A stretch of 64,000 bases of DNA. It comes from Sipunculus nudus. Lineage: Eukaryota; Annelida; Sipuncula; Golfingiida; Sipunculidae. The DNA is taken from positions 54,625,058 to 54,689,057 of the forward strand of contig CM049310.1 in assembly GCA_026874595.1 (NCBI GenBank), written 5' to 3'. Under the pieces are notes generated by a model. The model worked only from the letters and a program-made list of their open reading frames with translations, was not told the DNA's origin and did no database searches. Positions 1 to 12,800 of this stretch are shown one piece after another. Position 1 is the first letter of the stretch; the number at the start of each line of letters is the position of its first letter. The position numbers and the translations under genes are program-made.

Positions 1-690
1 TTCAGACATGAAATCTTCAGGCTCTAGTGATTGTCTTCTCCTGATTCTTGTCCCAGTATTTTATTTTTATTTTTTTATCCAGTCCTGCTGGTATAATTGC
101 ATTTATTTCCTGTGTTTTCCGTCTGTTTTTGTTCTTTATGTTGTCTGTAGAGATGTTTCATGACTACTTTCTATGTGTAGAGCATCAAGCTGATGCGACA
201 ACTTTTCAAGTGCACCAGCTTCCCTTTCTTTTTGTGCTGTAATTGATATTATATAGAATGCTATGTTCTGTTTGCTGTGGCCGCTACCAAATGTTAGCCA
301 TCTTGGATTCACCAAGTACTCTGCCTGTTGCATGTTAGCTGTATGTTAGTGCTTTTATAAGTTTAATGACTCATGGTTTCTATCCATAGTGTGTTGTTCA
401 CAAATATTGCCTTTGCACAGATTATACACTGCTTAAACCACTAGGATTTTGCATAAGTATTATTCAGTATGAATGCAAAACATCGTGGCCAAGCTGTAAG
501 TGAATAATTCTAAAAGTTTTATTAATATTTTATACAATGCATGAGTGTGGTAGTACTAACAATAGCAGTTCACTTTTTATTTAATTTGAATTTTGTGCAT
601 CATGTGACTTTGCATGTGTATGACCTGACAGCCCGTCAGGGTTTCGTCACTTTTGGTTTGCTTGCATAACATTATAAATCTGTCTGTTAG
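1..690 (+). other. SCRIB: Intronic sequence upstream of the first Scribble exon in the window
   Basis: The sequence before the acceptor at 689-690 is AT-rich. I see no exon, repeat family or RNA gene in it. It is taken as the 3' end of a Scribble intron because the exon at 691 starts in phase 0 after a normal AG. Confidence 0.6.
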
Positions 691-867
691 TATGAGCCTG
701 TTAGCCCCCCTCCGCCACCTGTGCCTGTTAAGAACTGGACAATGGAGACGCCTGTAGCGCCACCTGTGCACAGCTCTACTAACTCCGCAGTACCTCAGGA
801 TGGATTAGATGTGGTCAGGCAGTCACGCTTGCCAGCTGCGAGGCCTGCTACCAGATGGACACAAAAG
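691..867 (+). CDS. SCRIB: Scribble exon A (residues 1-59 of the visible part)
   Basis: 177 bases, phase 0 at both ends, between AG (689-690) and GTAAAA (868). It reads as a proline-rich linker starting YEPVSPPPPPVPVKNW and ending RPATRWTQK. Low-complexity, proline-rich linkers are expected between the PDZ region and the C-terminal blocks of Scribble. The frame is open past the donor to 936, but the downstream residues look intronic. Assignment rests on phase compatibility with exon B rather than on a family motif. Confidence 0.7.
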
Positions 868-3800
868 GTAAAAGGAAGGTTGGAAACACCTAAATGCTGC
901 CAAATTTGTGGCAGTGATGAGTGTTTTCTCTACTAGCATCAAAATTTATATACATGCTCTTTTGGTAGGAAAAATAGGAGATCCTTTTGTAAAAGTAAAA
1001 AAAGGCAACTGTAAAAACAATTGTATTTTAGTCTTGTCTTTTGTTTAAATGTATTTTAATAAACGGTTTCTTTTATTCTTCAGGTTAAGTTTGTTACATC
1101 ATGTGATTGTTGTAACTGGTGCATTTACTCTCAGTATGGGACTCCATTTTGTCAAACTGACTAAACAATGTCCCTCTTGTATCATAGCCATTGACAGTAA
1201 ATTGCTGATAGTCTGTTCATCAGTAGGGTGCACACTGAAATTTTGCATGACCTGTTTTTTACGTGATACCTACCAAAACAGTTTGGGCAATCTCCATGGA
1301 AACCTGAAATTAGGACATTGTGACCTGTATTACTGGCCAAAATCATTTTAAGCACCCAGACAGTCAAACAGGACAAAAACCTTAACTGTTGGACTCTTCT
1401 GTCTTCACATCCAGGGATGTCCTTCAGAAATGTGCATGGTCATTTTAGCTCAGCTGACTGCATATAAAAAGGCTAGATTTCTTGGCAATGGCTGCACATA
1501 TTATCATGAAACTGTTTCTTCTTGTTGATTTTGAAGAACTTTTATTGCTACAGTTGAATGGGGATACCACCTATAAAATTGTAAATTTCTTTCTAGTCAG
1601 CTGAGCATCATGACCCATGGGTCACTTGTATAGTTTTACATCTCATAAAAGGCCATTAGTCCCTCATCAGCTTGAAGGTCAGGCTGAGTGATAATATTTG
1701 AGTTTAAGATATTTAGAACCAAATTTCAAAAGGCACCTACTGATAGAACAAACTATAGTTTGATAAAACAAGCTTGTGTTGAATCACAGATGGGTGGAAT
1801 CTCAGTTCCTGCAGCTGTTACAGGACAAGATTTTACTGTATATAAGGAAAGGATATTTCCCCCTATATTTCCACACGATTTGTGTGAAAATTAAGCCAGT
1901 AGTGTTACTTTTAGATATACACAAAGATTGTACGTACAAGTCTGACATACAAGTTTCCATTATAAATGGCGTCTTCTCATAAGTAAACCTGTCTCCCAGA
2001 GGTACCAGTCTTAATGATTATGCATTATTCATTATAGTTGTTATGCAGAGCACCGGAATCAAATGATCAGGTTGAGGTATTAATTAAATGTTGAAAACTA
2101 CCCATGATATTTTATGCAATAATATTTAAATAAACAGGAGCACCAGTACCAAAATTATTGTTTTCAGTTTGAAAAAATCAGCAGATATGTGTGTTAATGG
2201 TGATAAATCAAAAACAGAGAAATCTTATGGGAAACCTCCCTTCGTGGTGAGAACCTGAGTGGCTCTCTATTTAGGTTAAGTATGGTAGTTTGTAGCCTTT
2301 CAGGTATAGGAGCTCCTGTCAATGAGATGGCATGTTTCAGCCGCTGTAATGTGTGTCTGATGAACAGCACTGGTCATACTGTACAAGTTGCTGCTTAATG
2401 AGCCATTGAGGGAGTGGCTGATTGGATAACAACTGGGCAGACTTTGGTCAGACATGGTATAATTTATTGACTGGAGGAATCCGTACGCCAGTATTTCTGG
2501 GCCATAATCATCAATAACAAAACGTGCGGTATAAAAGCTGGGATTACCATCATCATGCCTGTATGAAAGGCAGTTATTGGTTAGGTCTTAATGATGTTTC
2601 ATAATTCTGCTAATTACGGTGAAAAATATTGATTTATAATTTTAATGGTTTTTCAATGGAGATCGTGTTTGACTATCAATAATTGAAGTTGGCTCATATT
2701 GAGTATGATCCAATGATGTATTGTCAGGCGGTCATCAAAATTAATTGTGTCTGATTCACAGAGCTCATTTTGATTAATGATTTGGTTTACTTGCCATCTG
2801 CATTAAATGTTTGTCATAAATCGTTCCTGTGTACTGGGATAATTGCCTTGTGTAAATTCTGAAAGGATTGCTGATATTTACAGCAGCTTTTAAAATGTGT
2901 TTCTTGACCAGTTAAAAACTGTCATGTTTTTCTCATATTTATTTTATAGTTTATTTTATAGAATTCTTTTATTAAGCTTTTGATTTATGGGAGATATAAA
3001 ATGCTTTACTATATATTAAATTAGTAGAGGTGATGGAAAATGTTTACCCACTAACTGTTTATGAAGGATGATTTTCAAGAGAGAACAGGAGAAAGTTTGT
3101 TTGTTATGTTCAGAGCATGCATGGCAGGAAAAATCAATAAAATGTGGATGGCCAGTAATTTGACTTAGACTTGTTAATCAGAGATGCAAGTATCTTGATA
3201 GAAAAAAAAGTTCATGGTGTAACCTGAGACAAATTGGTTCCTTAAATAATGATGTGTCCGCCTCTTATGTTAGTGCAAGAAGCAGAAGAGAAATTCTAAA
3301 TCGGGAACCCATTTTTATCCAGAGCAAAAGAGCTGCGGGTAAATTATGCAGATTACACCCAGGCAGCAGCCTGGAAGGCCCCATTTTCAATGTCACTGCT
3401 GGCAGAGCGTGGTGCCATAGTGACTGGACCCCGCCTGGTTATGGTAGTCCTATATTAACAACAGGAGGTCTTGTCACAGCCTCCAGTCTTATGTTGCTGG
3501 TGTGCATTTTGGATTAACACTTAGGGTACTGACAACTGGACTATTCTAGCGGAAACATCATGGTGTCAGTGGTGAGTGTATGTGTGTTTGAGTGTGATTT
3601 CTTTGTAGACTGCATGTGTGTAACCAGTCTATTAACACCTGTCTCGAATATGATGACACTCAAGATTCAGCCAGTCAACACTGAAAGCTTAGCAGTTGGC
3701 TCAGTTGCATGTTTGTGATTGCGTTACATTATCTATTAAGGATTGAACGATTGAGAGTCAGTGGCAGGGGAATGAGTGATTATCACACCTTCTGTGACTG

Positions 3801-6800
3801 TATATAATGAGTCAGCTCTGAAATTTCTCCGAACATCCAGATTCATAAAATATTCAAACATGTAGGCTGTTGGTCCTGGTGTATTTTATGGATCATATCA
3901 AGCTGGATGTGACAGACGCATTTTGGTATGATCTGGTGTGACTGCATGTGACTGACGCATCAGCTTAATCATCGTACTCACGCATTATTTAACCGTTCTA
4001 GCGTTTCTTGTCCTGCTGACCAACCACCTATATCTTGTTGGTCAGATGGAATTGCTGTCTGCCTGGACTGCAATATAGTTTTGCAAGCATTGATTAACCA
4101 ATATAAACCTCTTGTTGCCCGATATTTTGACGGATTATTGGCGAGGGCATGACAGAGAGGTGGGTCAGGGGGAGAGCAGCATTTGAACAGACTGTGAAGG
4201 ACTTTATTCAAAAAAGAATGAAGAATCTAACTAATTTGTAGTTAATTATAAAATTATTAATGATTCTGAGTATGAGGGGTGTATATTTTTATGTTCAGGT
4301 CCAAACAAATAATAGTTTTTGCACAGTTTGAAATACATTGATATTTGCCTAATGGGTACTTTGAAGTACTTTGAAAATTCATGGCTTAACAACTAAAACT
4401 CATTAAAACAGTTAGAACACCTGGTATATCTGAACATTTATGAGAAGATAAAACATGATGATAAATGCAGACTTGATGAATTAGTTTTTAGTGATATACT
4501 TTGTTTTGATGTATTGTATGAAACACTTACAGGCAAGGCTTAGACAAATCTTTAATTTGTTTATATTCTTACATAAATAACACAGCAGATATCAGGTAGA
4601 AGAGGGATGGGGCAGGGAAAATATGCAGTGTTCAGTCACCTACCAACAGATCATTAAACCTTGTTTATTTATGAATTCAGAACCCTCTCCTACACACCTT
4701 TGCTATTGTTATTTTTTTTTTCATCAGATCAGGAAGTGCCTGATCTGAATGTGCACTGGTTGCCCTGAGAAACCAATAATGCTGGTTGACGGGTAACCAT
4801 TGTTGTCATGACAAAGCATAGCACACACTCAGGTCGGGATGACATCAGCAAGTGGCGCTGGGTGACAAAGAACATTGGACCAGTGTTCTGGGGACACCCG
4901 CTGAGCCCCTCTGGTGCTAACAGGGAATCTTTGTCTTGGAGAGCGAGTGCCCAGTGTGGAGGTCTGGCATAATTAGTGTAGGCTGACCTGGCACCCTCTG
5001 TTAACTCTGTGGAGGTGGAATCATTAAACTCTGGGTAGTGATGAATGAATTCCTGCTAGAGTGGCTTAATTTATCAGTTAAAAAAACTGTTTGACACTCA
5101 TTAAATATTTTAGTATCTTTATGCCTGCCCGCATGGTTCAGGATGCAGTGATCTTCATTAGCCCGGCCATGGAGGTTATGGTTTCACTCATGTTCATTGT
5201 TTTGTTACATTGTCAAGGGGAAGGACATGGGGCAGGAAGAGATTGTGAAATTTTTGTGTGGATTAATTCAGATAAATAGGCAGATTTAGTTTTACTGTTT
5301 TGCCTTATTACTCTCAAGATTCCCAATACTATCCCAATAGGCTCAGGATGTATTTATATAGCAAAATGCCTGCTGACCCGGTGTTTGTATTTTCAGGTGC
5401 AGACGTGTTATTTTTCAGTAGTTACAAGCCCAGTGGTTCTGGAAAATATATTTCTTATATGAGAATCTTATATCTTAATGAATAAGTTGTTATAGGGTTT
5501 CTTTTAGGGGTATATTTTTGATAATAATAAATATTCATATCCTTTTACTTACTCATTGTCATGCAAAGTACTTTTAAACTCAGTTTCAAAACCTGTTATG
5601 ATGTAACTGTGTGTGTCTGTGGTACTTTGGAGTACCTTTTAAACATTATAGTTTAACATCATGCTGTTTTAGCCTCTGAATCATTTACATGCAGAATAGC
5701 ATGTTCTGTACAGTCACATATTCCTCAGCTTCTGTTCTGTAATATCATCTTCTGATTGAATTTCCAAAGGTACAAGGCCTGGTAACTACTGCACCTGCAG
5801 GCCTTGGGTTTGTAATTGTCCCGATTGCTGGGTCATACCTCCGAGGACCCCCAGAGGCACACTCAATTGTGAGTGAAACAACCGTTGGGCATGGCCTTCC
5901 TATTTAGCCTGCAGAGCGCTCATCTAGTTGGGGGGGGGGGGGGGGGGAACCATTAAAAAAACTCACCACCTCAGCTGAGATTCGAATTCACGTTCTCATG
6001 GCTATTGAGTCCTGTGCTCTACCCCTGAGCCACAGAAGCCAGTTAAGCAATGTGATATTACTACCAAAGATTATATGGGCCTAGACAACAAGCAACATTC
6101 ATGACCAGGCTAAATGTTCAGTTAGTGTCACCTATGTATGTTGTGACATCATAGTCCTTATGCCGTCTCTCATACTTTGAATTGTAAGGTCACATTTAAC
6201 TAGTTATAGTGGTAAACCCCAAAACACTCATCTCAGGGTTATTTATGCTTCCATTTACACCAAAATTCAATCACTTGGACATTTTACACTGAGGCTTGCT
6301 AGTCAAATTTCAGTCATATCCACAAAACTGTTTGGTTATCCTCTGGACACACACATACACACACACTGAATCAACTGAAAAAAAAATACCCTTCGCTTGA
6401 TGGAGGATAAAAGGGAAATACAAATCATGCAGGACCAGAGTAAAAGTACATGATGCATGTTACTGAGTATTGATATATGCCCAAGGTCAATTTAAATAGC
6501 CTTATATTGAAGAAATCATTTCCTATACAGTGAGCAAGTTCTTTTTTTGAGATTTTACAATCTTTTTCAGTCTTAAAAAAATCCAGAAAAAATAGAAGAA
6601 TTTTTATATTTTGACATCTCAATATTGCTCCACTTTTCAAAATAAAATAATAAATATGCAGCATGTAAAGAATATATATATAAAAAAATAGTTCTATGAC
6701 TAATGGTTACAGACAGAATGGTTGCAACATACAAAATTGTTTTTATGATATATATTGTGACTGTCTATTATAGTCCATTCCTGTACCCCTGTCCACCTGA

Positions 6801-9800
6801 TTTTCACGATTATCTCTACGTAAGACAAATTTGGCAAACAAAATTTGCACCATTGGCATAAAGAGGCAAAAGCGTAATTTTTGGTACCTTACCTACTTAA
6901 GATATAATTATTATTTACTTTACGGCCTGGTTGACATGTCTCATATATATCCGTGGTTTATGGCGTCCCTAATATGCGGCCATTGTTTATCCTCCTTGGA
7001 TTTGGATATAAAGTAATGTGACGTAACAATGAAGCGCGTGCACGCGAAGAATACAATTCTCGCTGTAAACAGAGGTCAGCAGCTCTTGATTATTGGTACC
7101 GTGAATGTTGGTGCCTCTTTAGTACGTCACGTCTATTATGACGTCATCACTATCCCCTGATATGCCCATTTAACAGATTAGTGGCAAGATGTCGCTAAAG
7201 AATAGACTTGTTACTCATAAAATGGTTTTAAATTGTTTACAGGAAAATTACATAAGGTAGGCTATTATTTCCATAATAGTTAATTACGCTTTTTCCTCTT
7301 TCTTCCCCAAGGTCAAACAGTTTTGGCGTTCTTTGGTTTACAAATAAATAATCGCGAAAAAACAGGTGGACGGGGTACTGGAACGGACTATAATTAAATT
7401 TTTGAGGGAATGTATGTGGTTGATTTGATCTTGGAGCAGTACTTTATTTGAAACATGGGAAACATGCAGTTATTTAATAGTAAAATTAAGTGCTATACAG
7501 GAAAGCCATGATGTACCTGATTTTGATCCACAGATCATCCACATGCAATAATACCATTGTACCACTATATATTTTTTATTAAAGGATATATTTAGGGCAG
7601 ACAATGATTTATACTTTTTCATACTATTTTTGGGTGCTTAAATATTCTTACACATTGGTCATCTGGCACATTTTAAAGCCTGGTTAGATTAATATATTGT
7701 TTGTCAGTGTTTCAAAAAAGACAGGTGTCACCACCAGGTGTCATCTTCATTGGTTGGTTGGTTTGAAGGTTTGTCAGTCTTAGTTGTGACTTTGTTCAAA
7801 AGGGAACCGGACTCGGTGGGCTTAATCAGAAAACTGTGCCATATGGCCTTGCTTGACTCACAAATGAGGGCACCTTTTGGGGTTCTTTGGTGGTATGACC
7901 CAGAGGTGGGGTGACTGCCCACACACTGCCCACAGGTGCAGTAGACACAAGGCCTGGCTAACACCAAGATTTAAAATGAGATTTGTTCGTGGCTGCTGCC
8001 CTGTTACCTAGTCTGAAACTGGAATGGAATTCTGCAGAAGCACACTTAGGCTAGCATTAGGGAATCCATAGTGATACATATCTGCAGTCTGCAGATATCA
8101 TTCATGCAGCTTGTTTAAAGCATCACTTGCATTTTGAGAGAAGTTGGCCATTTTGACTTGGCAGTGTTCTGTTTCCACCCTTATTTAGACAAAAGAGTGG
8201 CAGCTTTGAAATAGTTTATACTTAAGTACTTTTCTGATGAAATTTCCAAAGGCTCTTAACTATATTGAAAAAAATGGCTTCTGTAATCAAGGGGTAGAGT
8301 TCAGGGCTCAAAGCTGGGAGAAAATTGAGTTTAAAATGTCAGCCGAAATGCAGTGAGATATATATTTCATTGTCGGCCCCCACCTAGGGTTTGGGCTTTG
8401 CAGAATGTGGCCAAAAGTTAATTTTCACTTGCAAAAAAGTGCGCATTTCAGGGTTCCTCTGTGGGGATGATCACACCCTGGACCCGTAGGTGTGGTCCAT
8501 GATTGGTTGATGCCAGGATATTCATGTGTAACCCCCTGTCTCTTTGTCAAAAACTGGAAAATCCTACAGATTTACACATGTTCAAGCATTAAAAGATGGA
8601 AGAGAATACCTCCACATAATAAAAGATAAAAAAATCTTTACTATTGAAAGTCAAAATGTGCAGGCTTAGTGTTAAATTTTAGAAATTTGATTCATGGGGA
8701 CAACAAAGTTTTATGTGTAAAATACACTGGCTGATCTGGTGTTAATGTAATGAGACACTCTTTATTTCATTAAAATGTAGACCAAAGACAATAGAATCTG
8801 TAATGAGACATAGAGACTGTTTAGAAAATGTGAAATCATATTATGAATAATTATCTACCATTTGAACAAGCTTGGAAACAAATAAAAGTGAATATCATTC
8901 CATAGCTGAAATAATTTCTGCCACAGGAAATCTGATCACTGTCATTGTGATAATTCATGTAATAACTATAATAAATGTATAAATCCAGTTAATTTGAACA
9001 AAACACTATTATTTCTTATCCTACCATATATAACAGAATTTAAATACTATAAAAACTCCTAATATGGGACTTATCTCAAGTGTATTGTAGGTTCATTTTG
9101 TCAAGATTTTTATGGAATATAACATTTAGAACTATACTTCCTACCACGTAATTGCTTGTGCAGGGAGGACATTTAACTCTGGTCCACCCACTTCCAGGCT
9201 GGTGTCTCACTAACATGATTGTCACGACTACATTTTATTTTATCACGTGGGCGGGCATTTTACTTGGTCATATTTTGTGTGTGGCATGCTTTCTGTTCTG
9301 GCATTTAGTACATTATAATTAGTGAGAGAATTGTCTTTTTATTGACTTCAGTGTGTTACCATGGTGATGAGACAAGGCACCTGGGATAAAAAGAGTAGAG
9401 TGGGCTGAAAACAAACTGTTTGAATATGCTCGATTTTTTTCTCAGCCCACGCAACTTGACAATCAGAGATGCCAGGAGCAAGGTTGATAGATTTACAAAG
9501 TGGGATCCAATGTTAAACCACTATTACTGTTTTGACCCAGGTCCAATGCTGAATACAAATGGATTACTTTGTATACACTATTCAAACAGCATTAACATTT
9601 GTCGTCAAAGCTGGATTAATTCTGGGCTCCCGTTTTTTTTACCGATCTTGCACATTTTGGTGGCATGTATAGAGCCAGATGTAGGTTTCATGACAAAGCA
9701 ACGTCGATCAAGTAAATGGCTCACTGGGCTCCCCGCCGGCGCCTCCGTTAGTAACATTGATTTTGTTCGGCTGCCCGGCCACCAACAGACTTGTTTACAG

Positions 9801-12800
9801 TACTTGAAGTAAGACTTGTATATAACCAGAAAGCAGACTTGATGGCACAAATTCAAACAGCATCCCAGGGAATACATCAAATAGGCCCAGTCTCCGACAT
9901 CATTATTTTTCACACCACTCCGAATATTAGCTCATTCCCTCTGGAAATTAATATCCTGCTGTTTCAATGCAAGGCAATAAGAAGAGAAGTCTCACACTCT
10001 CTGCCAATAAGAAAGCAGACACTGTCAATGCAGATTTGGTCTCAGGATGGTTTAAGTCCATTTGAATGACCTTTAGATATTAAATGTCTCTTACTGCAAC
10101 TTAAGACCAGTAGAAATGTCTGGGCCTGCCATGTCACACTAGGGCCAGACTTTAATATCAGTATTCCAGGTGTGAGGGCTAAGGAGACCTATAATTTTGT
10201 GACACCCATAGTTTCCAGTGATTAAACTAGGAGGACATACAATAATTCTTAATGAATATACATTTGAGATCAATCTGACTTTTATAGTCCTGGGGCCAAT
10301 CCTGAAATTTTAAGTTTTGCTGCACCCCCAAGTCATTATTAGGTTTGATGCCACATTTAATAAAACTGAAAAAAAATTGGTTTAATAAAAAAAATAGGAT
10401 CTAACTGAATAATTCTGTAAACTGCTGAATGGTCAACAACTTTATCAAAAGCCAACCAATCAGCATGGTAATAGTATAGATCTTATATTCACAAACTGCC
10501 TACATGCTTCAGTTACAGTATTAGGAAAAATATGGTCAAATCCCAAAATATTATTTGCAATAATATCTTCAATCTTATCAACAATCCATAGTCTATATTA
10601 CCTGTTCCTCTCAGACTTTTATCTCCATTTGATATTATTTTAGATTTTTAACTTCAAGGTTAACTTCAGCTGAGCACAGTGACCCATGGGTCCCTTGTTT
10701 CAAATATCTGTACCGAGGTTAGTTTATTAAATTGCGGATTTCAGGCTTTGTGGACACTTTTATAGAGGGGTAATGTTTTGAAATATAATCTCTTTGAATT
10801 ACTTTAACAAAAAAATAGCATTTAACATAATAATGACGGAGGGGGGGACGAGCAAACTCAAAATTTAGGGCCTATATGAAAATTGGCCCCAGGACTATTA
10901 TGGAAGATTTAAAGCAGAATATATGCTTGTCACTGAAACTATAATTTGTGTCATGCTGGTTATTTCCACCCAAAGTGGCATCACTTGCTTCAAAAAAAGC
11001 TGTTAACCTCTCAACTACAGCAGATCATAAAAAGCCCTGAAGGAGCAAATAGTAAATAGAGATAAAGTCTGTGTCATTTTTCATACGGAAAGGTTGGCTG
11101 CAAAGAAATGGGGCACATGGATTGCAAGTTAAAATGCCGTGATATTTTGGCCATGGTCTTTTGGCTGATGGTATTTTGTGTAAAGGGGCCCAGACATGCA
11201 TACAACCAGGGCTTTTTATGAATTTATTTTTATCAGAATAAAATTAAGACGTATATAAATGGCAGATTTATATGTGGCTGAATTTAAATTAAATAAAAAC
11301 TAGCTATTGTATCTTTTAGGGAGAGATGGGTAAATATTGAGAAATATCTGTTTAAAGTACAGTAAAGCAAAATTTTTAAGTAAATATCATGCGAGTTCTT
11401 AATTGTTCAGTAACCCAACATATCTGTATATATGCAGTATACCCACAAGTTCATCATACAAAGTGTGACATCCTGATTTTAGTGAAAACACATAAAAATG
11501 GTAGCCCTATATGTGGTTTTCGAGAAACTGGGAGAAATAAACCTGTCAGGGTAAGATAAGGGTGTGGGATGGGACAGGAGAGTACTCAGCATCCAGGCCA
11601 GATATTGGTGGAAAGGAGATGTGTATTGGCAAAGTTTAGGGCAAAATAACGCTTTTTGGACCATGCCCAAATCCTCAAATTGTAGTAGGTTACTTGCAAA
11701 TTATTGTATCCGCCAAAACGAAGTTTTGCGGATACTATGTTTTTGACCGGGTTCCGCCGCCGCCGCCGCCGCCGCCGCCGCGTTCGTTTCCGGAGAACTC
11801 CTCTGAGACTACTGGACAGATTTTTCCGAAACTTACACAAATTATCGGGTCACATGTGAACTGGTGCCTAACCAAGTGACCTTGACCTCTGACCTTTCGT
11901 CTCTGCCCAGCGTCCGTTTGTGCGTCTGTTTCCACACATAAACCCATATATCTCGGGAACCGTTTGACCGATCCGGAAAAAAATTTTACACAAATGTAGC
12001 CCTGGGAAAGCTTTATAACATACACAACAAAAGGTGGCGCCACCTGCAACCATGTTTGCACAGTGTCCATCTGTTCATCTGCCTGGGGTTAAAATCACTC
12101 ATATCTCTGCAGTGATTTGACTAATTCACCTAAATTTCGGCATACATATACATCCTAGATAGCTTTCTTGATTTTGTGACAGGTGGCGCCACCTACATTC
12201 ACGTTAACGCTCCACACATAATCCCATATATCTCGGGAACCATTTGACCGATCCGGAAAAACATTTTACACAAATGTAGCCCTGGGATAGCTTTATAACA
12301 TACACAACAAAAGGTGGCGCCACCTGCAACCATGTTTGCACAGTGTCCATCTGTTCATCCGCCTGGGGTTAAAATCACTCATATCTCTGCAGTGGTTTGA
12401 CTAATTCACCTAAAATTCGGCATGCATATACATCCTAGATAGCTTTCTCGATTTTGTGACAGGTGGCGCCACCTACATTCACGTTAACGCTCCACACATA
12501 ATCCCATATATCTCGGGAACCGTTTGACCGATCCGGAAAAAAATTTTACACAAATGTAGCCCTGGGATAGCTTTATTACATACACAACAAAAGGTGGCGC
12601 CACCTGCAACCATGTTTGCACAGTGTCCATTTGTTCATCTGCCTGGGGTTAAAATCACTCATATCTCTGCAGTGGTTTGACTAATTCACCTAAAATTCGG
12701 CATGTGTATACATCCTAGATAGCTTTCTTGATTTTATGACAGGTGGCGCCACCTACATTCACGTTAACACTCCACACATAAATCCATATAACTCAGGAAC

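Noticed and set aside
5955-6042. Apparent tRNA gene on the minus strand
   Set aside because: A- and B-box-like motifs are present but no complete cloverleaf; the same head recurs fused to a shared body, so it is a SINE.
9420-9812. 130-codon plus-strand open frame in the first Scribble intron
   Set aside because: No family motif, no supporting splice sites, and a similar-length frame on the opposite strand. Consistent with chance.
11735-12070. 111-codon minus-strand frame ending in a glycine run
   Set aside because: Produced by the (CCG)n tract and the Helitron tandem repeat.
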